A stretch of 64,000 nucleotides of DNA from Coniella vitis (Eukaryota; Ascomycota; Sordariomycetes; Diaporthales; Schizoparmaceae). The stretch's first letter is position 1, and every line of letters begins with the position of its first letter. A model generated the notes under the pieces. The model ran no database searches. It was not told where the DNA came from and saw only the letters and a list, made by a program, of their open reading frames with translations. Below, piece after piece: positions 45,975-56,836 of the stretch. The position numbers and the translations under genes are program-made. The stretch lies in NCBI GenBank assembly GCA_011317545.1, contig WUJK01000001.1, positions 1,589,501 to 1,653,500 of the forward strand. Direction: 5' to 3'.

Positions 45975-48107
45975 TATCGACAGTCTCGAGCACTACAGTG
46001 CAGGCAGCATGGGTAGGGTGAAGAAATCTCAGACAGTACGCTAAGTAAATAGATGATATCTAAAGTAAGTGATATAGCAGTATTGCCGAAAAGTGGAAAG
46101 ATGATTGGGCAAGGGTTGAAGGAATAATCACAAATGAAAAGACAGAGGACAGATTGTGTGTCCAAGACGTATAGGCGAAAGAATTAATGTATCCTGGTTG
46201 CGATTCATTTAGTGGAAAGTATATCATATCTGTCAAGTACCTTTCGAGCTAGATACATTCTAACCGGTCTCACCGCTGGAAGGGGTTGCTACGGGCACAC
46301 ACCTAAAATGGTTGGATGCCAATTCACATAACCTTAAATTGTGGGGTAGTCCCTCCTCGCCTCTAAAGTTAGCGATTCGTGCTTATATGGCCCCATTTAT
46401 GCAGAAACATGGAGCGCAGGACAGACTGATATTCTTCACCGTAGGAAGGATCGATAAGCTAGATCGGCGATCCAAGATAACGTGAATATATTACCATAGG
46501 AGACCTGCCTAGTTCGGTTAAATCATTGCTGAAGATGGGAATTTACCTGGTGATATTAGACAATTAAGTGTGGAGACAACGGATGGACCTTCGTTCTTCA
46601 TAACACATGCTTTCATGGCCCCACTAGCTATATTGCCCATGCAAACTCAGTAGCAACTCTAGGAGATAGTTTAAACAATACACACAGAAGTCTTGATACC
46701 ACCGTAACCGATAGGAAAGTCTGTAGCCCTTAGGATTAGACTCGGTGAGTGGCTCCTAAGGATAACTAATACACGAGCTTACAAGATTTCTTGACTAGAA
46801 CCGGATACGAATTAAACCTTACGATTCTAGTAGATTTATCTTCTATAATAACTCCTATTACAAACCTTAATTTCTAGCGCTTAATATTCCATTTATTAGT
46901 ATAATTGTGTATCCTTTATTGATACTAAAGTTTGAATTCAGTTATTCAAACTATCTTACCAAAATGAACCTATTTAAAAAGGTAAGAGATAAAAGATTTA
47001 ATAATTTATAACATTAGTAGTAAAACAATTCCCGTTTTAATAAACACTCTGGAAGGATATAAACCACTAGACTCTTAGTTAAAATCCGTAATATAACTGA
47101 TGAAATAGAGTATAAATTGTTTGTATTAATAAAATAAATAAAAAATATCATATTAATATTATCAAGAAACAAAATGAAAAAGCGTTCTAATAACAAGTGC
47201 TATACAAACATTTTATAAACAAGGTATTTGTTAAAAGCATCTCGTTTTTATCTAGAAATAAGATAATAATTTAATTTTAAGTATACACTGCTTCCTTAAG
47301 TTTTTTATAAAAAGTAAAATAAAGTTTCTTTTAAAAAGAAAGAGAAGGAAATAAGAATTAATATGCTTTTCTTATATATTTAAAACTAGAAGAAAAATAT
47401 ATAATGAAAATAAATAGTATATATATATTTTTTTTTTGATTTCATAGATTCATTTAGAAGAAATAATGATGTAGCCAATTGTTGTTCGCAAGATAATACT
47501 AATCTAATGTTTTCGAATAAAGATTTTAAAACAAAGCTTTTTCTTTAACTAAATAAGAAAGAGATTAATATTAACTTAAGTTTTCGAAACTTATAGTAAT
47601 AATCTTCACTTTGAAAAAAATATTTAAAGGTTTTTTGTAATTATAATTATATTCTATCAACGTTCTATATAAGCTTTTCTTACTATATATATTCATTTTA
47701 AGTTATATTGCAATATAATAATTTAATTATAATATTCACGTAGTTCCTCGGGATATTTAATAAATTTAAAGGTATTGAGAAATTAGATTATCTATTTACG
47801 TATAATGTAGTATATTACGAACCTGATTATAATAGATATTAGACTCTATAAGTTTGTATTTTAAAATCTTGGTTTTATTTTAGGAAATATAACATAACCA
47901 ATATCAATGGAACTTTCTTTTCAGTCGTTTGAATTACGCTTTACGTGAAAATACTGGCAACATATATTTATACTGCTACCAAGAACTTCTTACTAAGACT
48001 AAATAAAATATATTATACTTCCTCTCTCGAGTCTTTGAAGAATAATCTCGTCGTCAACTCTAAGCGCCCTCCTTCCTTTGTTGCTCGCCTTTTCACGGCT
48101 GTTTACC
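45975..48107. other. Long gene-free spacer, AT-rich 46800-47950
   Basis: No coding frame of note. The AT-rich part contains homopolymer runs and normal CpA/TpG, so it differs from the RIPped blocks. It may simply be an old, unselected spacer or hold decayed sequence I cannot recognise. Confidence 0.5.
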
Positions 48108-49048
48108 ATGTTTTCGTCTCAATCGAAGTCCAGCTCTGCGCAGTACTCGCCTCTTGCGCTACAAGACGATGGCGAAGGCTGCATCGCAACACTGGAGAAG
48201 CGCTCTTCCTCCGAGGATAACCCCGCTGCCCCCATGCTAGAAGCCTCGGACAACCTGCCCGTTTTGGCATCATCCAGTCCCTCCCAACTGTCCAAACTTA
48301 TCCTCTACTTCTCCTTCGGGCTGGCGCTGCTATCGGCCGTGAATATTGCCCTCCTTCCCACTACATTGTCAAAATACAGAGCATATCCCTTTTCCTACTC
48401 CGAACTCATCAATCTCCCTTATGGCGATGCTAGGTTGGGATTGGACAGAGCGGCAGAGAAAATCCCACCCCTCAAGGTCTATCAGCATGCTTGGCCAGAT
48501 AGAATTGCCCGTGTGAGCCGGAAGTTGCAGACTGCGGTGTGGGGTCATGGGGCGCAAGTCTATATTACTGTAGAGGTCCGCATTCCATCCCGTACTCTTT
48601 CCTTCCTCGTATGCACCTGCTAATGCGACAGAAGGACTCGACAATCATGCGCTTCCCCATCCCCTCAACCGGCGTCAATGCATGTGCTGTCTCTTGGAAG
48701 CCTCCTCCCGAGTTCTCCGCGCGTGCCAAGGATGTTACATACAAAGGCGAGATAACTGAAATCGAGGTCTGGCAGCTTATCGCGCCCTCGGCCACCGTGT
48801 CTTCCAGCATGGACGACCTCGATTATGACACCTTATCGTACTCGACCCTTCCCGTGCGCGGAGAGTTGCTCGGCGTGGTAGACCTTACAGCTAAGCCGAA
48901 CAGCACGACAGTGGAGTTCGCCTGTCCTAGCGGAGCAGAGAGCCTAGTGGTGGAAATGAGATGTCAGCGCGTGGCATGTCACGTAAGCTTTATGCAGCTT
49001 GATATAGCGCCGAGATTTGGGTTTGAGTTGGTAAGGAAGGTGGGCTGA
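48108..49048 (+). CDS. Single-pass membrane protein with a conserved C-terminal domain, function unknown
   Basis: Exons 48108-48575 and 48632-49048 (intron 56 nt with TGCTAATGCGACAG at its end) give 885 nt, 294 residues. The cytosolic N-terminus is Ser-rich, and a transmembrane helix lies at about 64-83 (LILYFSFGLALLSAVNIALL). The outer part reads VYQHAWPDRIARVSRK, STIMRFPIPSTGVNAC, SWKPPPEFSARAKDVT and DLDYDTLSYSTLPVRGELLG, beta-rich in character. I believe similar proteins occur widely as fungal hypotheticals, but I know no function. An upstream in-frame Met at 48078 is possible. It is in tandem with the methyltransferase at 49469 (420 bp apart). Its single-pass topology resembles UstY proteins, but it has no HxxHC motif. 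Confidence 0.75.
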
Positions 49049-49344
49049 GCTGGGCCGGATGGCTATGCAGCTTTTGGAAAATTCAGTTAGCGTTGTTGTA
49101 CACGTGGGATGCATCGGATCACTGTGTATATCCCGGTGACTCTTTGAATCGAGGTATGACTCCGGCATTAGTGCGGAATGTGGGTGCAGGCATAAAGAGA
49201 TAAGCGGGGAGGGATAAGATTGAGCTATAGTATATAGGTAGAGAAGAAGGTGGGAATGACGAAGGCGGGGTACTTGGGCAGTACCTTGCTTACCCATTGA
49301 TTTGGCGGCAAGGACGTCCCGAGAAGACCCTCCCAGTGTCACAC

Positions 49345-49350
49345 TATAAA
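49345..49350 (+). promoter_or_regulatory. TATA box before the methyltransferase
   Basis: TATAAA 119 bp before the ATG at 49469. Confidence 0.4.
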
Positions 49351-49468
49351 GAGTTGACATCCGCAGCTCCTCATTGCCGGTGCTTAAAGCTATCGATCCA
49401 AGTTCTCACCCTGTCAAGGGATACCCAGTCTTACGTCTTATGCATGTCTGACACACAGCCAGCACAAT

Positions 49469-50420
49469 ATGTCTGCTCAATTCGACGCCGCGGCCATCGC
49501 GCGTATCTCCCTACATAATCCCGCCCATTTCAAAGTTCAGTACTCGCAGACACTTCATCGTCTAGTGCTCCTGCAGCACTGGAAGATTCCCACTGGCGGC
49601 AAGGTGCTGGAAATAGGTTGCGGTCAGGGAGACTGTACGACTGTGCTTGCCTCTGCTGTAGGCGAGGAGGGGAGGGTGGTGGCTGTCGATCCGGCGGCGT
49701 TGGATTATGGTGAGCCATCTCCGCTTTTATGCCCTGCTGCCTGTACTGGAGGCGCGAGAAGAAAGCGCCTAATTGATGGCTCCGACAGGTGCCCCGTATA
49801 CTCTCGGCCAAGCACAGGATCATATCTCGCAAGGTCCGTTGGGTGAGCGGATTGCCTGGGTCCAACAACTGCCTTCGGACTACTTATCCTCGCTGCCCGC
49901 TAGCGAAAACAAGGCTTTCGATGCTACAGTCCTCGCCCACTGTCTGTGGTATTTTGCTTCCCCCTCGCTCATCTTGTCAACTTTTCGTACCCTCAAGCAG
50001 CACAGCAAGCGACTCCTCCTTGCTGAATGGTCATTGGTGGCTACGGACCCCGCTGCCCAGCCGCATGTATTAGCTGCGATCACCCAAGCAGCGCTGGAGT
50101 GCCGTAAATCCGAGAGCACATCCAACATCCGGACCTTGCTAGGCCCAAAGCGGCTTACTGAGCTAGCCCTGGCTGCCGGATGGCAGCTGGATAATGAGAC
50201 CTACCTGAAATCAGGAGATGGGATGCTGGACGGACAATGGGAAGTCTCTGCTTGTATTTCCTCATCGTTTGACAGAGAAGTAGAGGAGCAAGTGAGTGAT
50301 GAGCGGGAACGGGCCGTGGTTCTGGCGTTACGGGATGCGTGTGAGGCGAGCTTAAAGGGCGTGGAAGGGGGTGTGAAAGGAGTCAGATCTATGGATGTTT
50401 GGGTTGCTACATTCGTCTGA
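49469..50420 (+). CDS. Class I SAM-dependent methyltransferase (UstM/PhomM-like candidate)
   Basis: Exons 49469-49709 and 49789-50420 (intron 79 nt, GTGAGC..CTAAT..GACAG) give 873 nt, 290 residues. SAM motif I is VLEIGCGQGDC (46-56), with acidic motif II VVAVDPA. The later AFDATVLAHCLWYFASPS is the post-motif acidic strand. The splice completes ALDYGAPYTLGQAQDH. Size and fold suit UstM/PhomM, the methyltransferases of ustiloxin and phomopsin clusters that act on the peptide amine; the subfamily cannot be proved by eye. It lies 5.3 kb downstream of the precursor on the same strand. Soluble, no signal peptide. Confidence 0.85.
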
Positions 50421-53070
50421 GTAGTCTTGCTAAACGTTTGCTAGGCATCTTCCAAGCCTGGTGTCCATTCGCTGCTCAGTCTTTACGTCCAAATAACTTC
50501 TTTCAGACGCTGAGCTCAGCGCGTTTATAAGATTGAGAATATTTGATAACTTCCTCTTCGAAAGCCAGTGATGGGCCTCTAATACTCTAGTTCTCGCTTT
50601 CTACTTTGAGGGAATAGGCGCTTCCCTTTTGGAAACCCAGGCAGCCCGCAACTGCTACCTACGCCTTATTGAGATAATTTCACATCGTAGTTCCTATTAT
50701 TAGTTTAGCAGCCAGAGCATTGAACATTTGGTTATAATGGAGAATCGGAAGGAATATGTGGAGGTCGATCTGTATGGCACCGATAAAGGAATCGGAGTTG
50801 CTTAGGTTAAGCAGGCGTTGTAGTGGTGTGCTGGCGATAGGAGAGGGCATCTTTGACAGTAGGAACCAAATCTCGTGGCGGCAGGCTCGGCAGGTATGCC
50901 TGATTCGGAGCCGGTGTTAGATGCTCAGTCCTCGTTCTTTTTCTAGCTCTGGAATGGAAGGCTTGACTGCTAGCTGCGATGTCGCTCTGGGCTACCTGAC
51001 CTTTGTGCTACTTACACTGGGGAAGTGGGCAGTTGGAGGCAGCTCTTGCGCCTGTGCCTGCGCTCGTCTGTGCACTATTTCGAGCCGCAGCAGAGCTATG
51101 TGGAAGGTGATAAGGCATGAACCTTATGGTAAGGCTAAAAGATAGTGAACACCTTCGTTGCATGCATGCCAAAAGAAATTTCAAGATGAATTACCATGCT
51201 AGTAGTGTTGGGAGGAAAACCACCTGCCATGACGTGTTGTTGAGCAGCCCGCAATTGCGAGTGTCGGTGGGTGCTAGTATAGTGGCTTTCAGAGAATATA
51301 ATGCACGGCGTTAGGGCCAATAGGGGGGCCTGTAGTAGGTTCATCATGTGTCTCGCACTTCCATCCTGTTATGCGTAAGTGGGCTACTGCTTGCGATGAC
51401 CACTCGCCCTCTAGTACTGTATACGGTATTATAGTTGATGAGAGCAAATGCTGGTTATTTTTCTTACATCTATACACACTTGGCACTTATTGCGTTCGAT
51501 GCACCGACAGGCCGATAAGTATGCATAAGGTTATCAGAAATCGCCCTGCCAAATAAAAGCTCCTCTGCCCTGCTGCACCGACGGACTCGCGATCCTGACC
51601 CTATGATTGTTGCGCTGGGACAATCGGTAGGTCGGCTACGGAAACTAGTTATAAACTGTTAGAGTAACGGCTACCAGCCAACATTCTTGCCTACCCAGTC
51701 ACCACCTCATGTACGTATACAAAAGCTCACAAACATGGCACAAGTTGGCTTACTATCCGCGCGGTGCCTCTAGGCTTGGTAGCTGCCCGTCGTGTCACCA
51801 GCGACTTAGGTTAAAGTTCGGCCCTGTCTTTCTTCAGCCCATTCTAGCCTTCACAACTCCTTCCTCAATGCAGCTGAGCGATTTCTACAACTTCTCACAT
51901 CGTTAACCTATAGCCTGTTTTCAGCCAGCTTGAGGCTCTTTCCAATGTGATTCCATACCTCATCTACCAACATACATCTTTCATCCTAATCCGCATCATA
52001 CCTTCTGTTTCGACGCTCCCCGCCGCCACTCAAGGGCACTTATACAGCATCTTACTACTCACCTATCTCGCACTGTATCGACGCACGCGGTAAGCACGCT
52101 TCAAAAGGCTCCAGGTCACAGTCGGGCAGTAGATCACATTAGTCCTCGAGCTGCTATGACAGCCTGCACAAGTATTTGATCCAAGCTCGATGTACTGTTT
52201 CGACTTGACTCCGTATCTGGCCTTTACCACTTACACATTCATTCCTGCCTCTGTGATCTGGCACTTGTAGCAATTATCCTTCTTAAGGAGTATGTTGATA
52301 TCTATTTAGTTCGTCTGTCTTTCTCTAGCGACTCGCACCTTATGCACAAGATTTTGCTGGCTTGTGCATGATCACTAAAACCCTGCCGGCTTACTCGCAT
52401 TGCGCTTTGATTTCCTGTTCTATTGGTTTTAGTACGGTGTCCTTGGTCTCCTGTAGGAAGCTGAAAAGTATATGAGAGCAGGCGATGTCAATATGAAAGC
52501 TTACACCAGCTTGTCATGCAACAATGCAGTGCAAAACAATCAAACCCGATACGTGAGAACCAGTGAGCGAGGCTCAATGGGAACATTTGTTGTAGACTTT
52601 TGATCACTGGAAGAGATATGTGTTGCGTATCAACCCGAGAGTCTCTGGCTTCTTTGGTCTTGTGACCCTTCGAATGCTCTGGTACTTATACTCAGTCCGA
52701 GTTATAGATTGGCTTGCACGCAATGTATTAAGATGTCTGTGGAGGATTATATTTAAAATAAGAGATAATAAACAGAAATTAAACTGCGTAAAACGGTGAA
52801 CACGCAAAGCATCCTCAAGTCATCACTGATGTAAATCAATGTTTCTGTGTAGTCTCAAGACCCCCCTTTCATGATTTTCCCCGTCGTCGTACCGACTGAA
52901 ACAAGTAAGAAACGCCCAGTAGATCCGAAGGGAGAAACAAACAAAGACTAGGTACGCGAAAGGTAGGAGGATGGAATCTGACAAACCGTAGTGCCGCCGA
53001 GAATCACATGAAAGGACGATGGTGATAACGACGACGACGACGACAACAATAAGAAGTTCAACATCACTTT
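50421..53070. other. Gene-free stretch at the end of island 2
   Basis: About 2.6 kb with only short frames in all phases (the longest about 74 codons). Composition is normal and not RIPped. I found no spliceable model, RNA gene or repeat. Confidence 0.5.
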
Positions 53071-53655
53071 TTAACCCACCTTTCCACACAGACAGCATGC
53101 CTGTTCAGTCATTCCCTCTTTGATGTGGACTGTAAGCGGCGTGCCAGATGCGATGTTGGTCGCAGCGACCACGGTAAGGCTATAGAATCCCGATCTTCTG
53201 CATTCCACTAGTTTCACGACTGCATACTCGGGGCACGTATAGTGCAAGAGACGGAACAGCGAGCCCTCTTCGTAAGAATCGATAGCGAGATAGTATTGCT
53301 CTCCGCGGGAGACAGAGGCCTGGTATAGCAAAACTCTCATAACCATCGAAGTAGCTGGGTAATCAGAATAGGACGAGTTGATATCCGGGGCGGGAACAAG
53401 CTTGCCCTTATAGTGACCCAAATATACCTCCGTCGGGAAAACAATATCCTGGCTCCCGAAAGACACAGCGTAGAGTGCAGAGCAAATGCCAGCATAGCGT
53501 TTAATGCGGATTTCACGACTAGGTGGTATTCCAAAGCATACGCAGTTTGCACTCCATCGATCTCCTAGGGTGCAGAAGTCACACCAGATGCCGCTATACA
53601 CAGCGGTCGGGTCCTCGGCCGTCCGCCCAGCACTAAACAATAACGCATTATACAC
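53071..53655 (-). CDS. Small SET-domain protein, possibly 5' truncated
   Basis: An open frame of 194 residues. Order of SET features: a Cys pair near the start (C25-DF-C28), VYLGHYKGKLVP, YYLAIDSYEEGSLFRLLHYT ending at Cys where SET enzymes have RF.NHSC, then TVVAATNIASGTPLTVHI matching V.A..DI..GEELT, and a C-terminal CCLCG. SET proteins methylate lysines, or are catalytically dead relatives. Here the NHSC core is degenerate (HYTC), so activity is doubtful. The LINE remnant begins within about 40 bp of its start codon, so upstream exons may have been lost. No link to the peptide cluster is evident. Confidence 0.6.
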   Translation of the reverse strand: MYNALLFSAGRTAEDPTAVYSGIWCDFCTLGDRWSANCVCFGIPPSREIRIKRYAGICSALYAVSFGSQDIVFPTEVYLGHYKGKLVPAPDINSSYSDYPATSMVMRVLLYQASVSRGEQYYLAIDSYEEGSLFRLLHYTCPEYAVVKLVECRRSGFYSLTVVAATNIASGTPLTVHIKEGMTEQACCLCGKVG

Positions 53656-53689
53656 ACTGCGGCTATATTGCGGAACAGGTTACAACTAG

Positions 53690-55275
53690 CCGAGCAATAC
53701 TGCGGTGGGCAATTTGATCATCTCGTTAACCGGCAGAGGCTGGCCTATTAGCTCCTCCCACTTGAACTATATATCTCGCCCGCTTATAGTTTCCTAGTAC
53801 GACTTTCTAGCATTATATAATATTATTATTATTATCATTATACTCCGTTCTACCTAAATCATCTAGTATCCGGAACCCCTTCCTTTCTTATCTAATAGGA
53901 AACCGAGTACCGGAGAAAAACCTATAGCTATACTTATTTATCGCTATATAAATATAACGTTTACTTCTCGTTCTCTTCGCCTAACCGCTAGTTCTTACTA
54001 ATTAGGCTAATTAGGCATATACTACTCCTTGCCTCCTCTTCCTCCCTCCTTAAGTCTAGCGCCCGGCGTCTCCCTAGTTATAATACGTTTTACTAGCGAA
54101 AAGGCTGCTATTTTCCCGCTTCCTAATAGCTACTTCGCTATTATACCTATAATCCTAGGGTCGGTTATTAGCGTATTATAATATATATACGATAATAGCG
54201 GAATCGCCGCTTTATCTGTAGCTATATATTATAGCTAGCCTTATTAATAATTCTCCTCCGGGTAGTCTAGAATAATATATCTTATTATTTCTATTATTCC
54301 GTAATAGTAAAGTAGTATTATTATAATAGGAACTTTATATCTAAATAGGTATATTTTTAGATTAATATACTTAATCCTAAGTTATAATTGGATTAAGGAT
54401 TTATACTTCTTAAGCCCTATATAATAGTTAAGGATATTAATAAATCTTAAATTCTTAGCTATATCCGCGGGGACATTACTTCTTTATAAGGTTAACGCTA
54501 TTTTATTATAATCTTATTATTTATACTACCTCTTTTCTATTATATCTAGCTATTTATATATCTCCTCTTATAATCTCTCGCTTAATATATCTTAGGTATA
54601 TAAAGGCAATAATAATATAGTTCCTATATTAATCGCCCTTCTATTTACCTATATAGCGATTACGCTATAAGCTTATGAGAGTCTTACTTTATCTTCCTAC
54701 CTCTCCTTTATAGCTATTATATATATATCGAGATATATTAATAATAATGGGTATCCGGCCTCCGCTTTAAGTAGGTATTTCGGCGTAGTTTTATATATAC
54801 CTATAATAGTATATGGGTATTACGTTTATATTACTTCTAAGCTATATATAATACCCTTCGCTTTCTTGATTTTATTATATTAATACTAAACTATACCTTT
54901 ATATATAATAATACTCCGTATTACTATTATATAAACCTACTTTATACGATTGCTATTATAACCCTATATAAACGCTATAATCCTTATAAGCGTATACTTC
55001 TCAGTCTCTATCTTCTTCTTAAGTTCCTTAAGGTATTATTATTATCTTAGTTTCTTATCTAGCTATATACCGAGGAATCGTATTAATTCCGCCGGTTTAA
55101 TATATATATCGTCTAGTTATATACTCTTTATAGGACTTTAGTATATACTAGTAAAGTATATAAGTTCGCTCTTCTAAGGGGCGAATTTTATCCCATATTT
55201 CCTTAACTATAACTTATAAAGTATGGAAGCGGTAGCAGGTATAGTGATATCTGAATTAAATATGTGCGTAAGGAA
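53690..55275 (-). mobile_element. Tad1-like LINE remnant (RIPped)
   Basis: Minus-strand frame with TAA/TAG stops. At about 55210-55020: YGIKFAP.KSELIYFTS, SPIKSI.LDDIYIKPAEL, IRFLGI.LDKKLR, YLKELKKKIETEKY. At about 54860-54750: TTPKYLLKAEAGYPLL, YLDIYIIAI. These are the distal reverse transcriptase/thumb and following region of Tad1-type LINEs. Near 55240 an FNSDIT-like stretch joins directly to the later region, indicating internal deletion of the catalytic core. The 3' end lies near 53690 beside the SET gene; no poly-A or target duplication seen. Confidence 0.72.
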
Positions 55276-56327
55276 GCTAATTAACTAGTAACTGCTAGCT
55301 ATTTAAGCTAGTAGTAGATATATAGCTAGTAGGCCTACGTATAAGCTACTATTAGGGCTTATATTACGTAAATACTTATAGACTACGTAACCTTATAGCC
55401 CTCTATTATAAGTGCCCGGTACGGAAAAACGTTAAGTCGTCCTCGGCTTTCCTTTTTATATATAATTGCTTCCTAGCCCTAAATTGCTTAAAAACGTAAA
55501 AAAAGCGTTTACTATTATAATAACGTTGCTTACGTAATAGGCCTAAATCTGTAATAAAAGTTATTACTACCGTAGCCTCTATTTAGTATAGCTAGCGCTA
55601 TTATAGCGCTTTCAGCCGTTTACTATAACGTCTACCCTAAACTACCTCCTTCTTCTTACTAGTAGCTCGTTTACTACGTTAGGCGTTATCGTATTATCCG
55701 TTAGCGGACCGTCCGCATACCTAGCGTTATTCGTATTCACGTATAAGGCTTATATAGTTAGTTAAGTTATTTACTAGCTTTTAACGATTATAACGAGTAG
55801 ACTAGCTGTAATAATAAGCGTTGGAAGGTACCGCTATACTATATAGACCTGCAAAAGATTAACCAATAATCAGAATCTCTATCTGATTATTCCTTCTAAC
55901 CGTATATATAGTGCTACGAGGGACTAGGTTATAATACTAGCCCTTTAGCGTATTAAGTATTATAGTATAGATTTACTACCTTTTATTTTAACCCTTTTAT
56001 CTAATATATACTCGACTTTATACTCGTCTTTAATACTCTTGGTATCGGATAAGTAGTTATTATATTAAACGGCTAAGCTTAGGGAGGTCTCGGTAAAACG
56101 GGTTTTCGTAGGCTTAGTAATATTATAGATATTAAATATTTACTACGGGGTAAACCTATATATCTTAGTCTCGGTTGCTTATACGAATATCGAGTTTATA
56201 TACTAATAGCGATACCTTCCGAACTATTATATATAGCCCTTATCTTCTCGATTATAGCTTATTATTACGTCTTTATAATAGCTAATATACCTTACTTAAC
56301 TTTAGCTATACTTTATCGTTAACTATA
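55276..56327. other. RIPped sequence of unknown origin
   Basis: TpA-rich and CpA-poor, but not matching the family-A elements. It may be the 5' part of the LINE with insertions. A perfect 10-bp palindromic stem (AATAATCAGA / TCTGATTATT) occurs at 55865-55891 with a 7-nt loop. No coding motif recognised. Confidence 0.5.
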
Positions 56328-56836
56328 TATTATAACCCACGAGCGTATAGGTTATAGAAATAGGCTAGCGTAACTATATACTAGCAAATCGGAACCTTAA
56401 CGGACCGATAGAGGATACTTATATAAGCGGACCTACTCCTTATTAGAATCTCTTAATAAGAAGTAGGGATAGATTAGATAATCCTAGGAAGTAATAGATT
56501 AATTAGGGATTAGAATATAACTACTTAATAAGCCTTAGTAAGTACTAGTAATCCTTAATAAGCGTTACTAAGTATAAAAGGGTAAGACCTATTATAATAG
56601 AAATAACGAAAGAATATAAGGATAATAGATTTCCTAGCTATTAGATAGTTTTCCTTATAGTCTTTAGTTATAAATCTACGTATTACTTTTAAGTAATAGG
56701 GTAATCTATCTTAATCTCTTATAATACTTAATATTACTTATTAATATACGAAGGCTTAAAGGTATATTTTATCCTCCTATTAATATATCATTTATATATA
56801 CTTCTAGAACTAGGAATTTATATAAGGATTATTAGA
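56328..56836 (+). repeat. 5' LTR of copy 3 (509 bp, type IV)
   Basis: Starts TATTATAACCC and ends ATTATTAGA. Shares the type IV middle (ATACTTATATAAGCGGACC) with 15967-16476. Unlike other types it lacks the TTAGGG pair. Confidence 0.85.

Noticed and set aside
46800..47950. RIPped transposon remnant
   Set aside because: It is AT-rich but keeps CpA/TpG and homopolymer runs and matches no element in the window.
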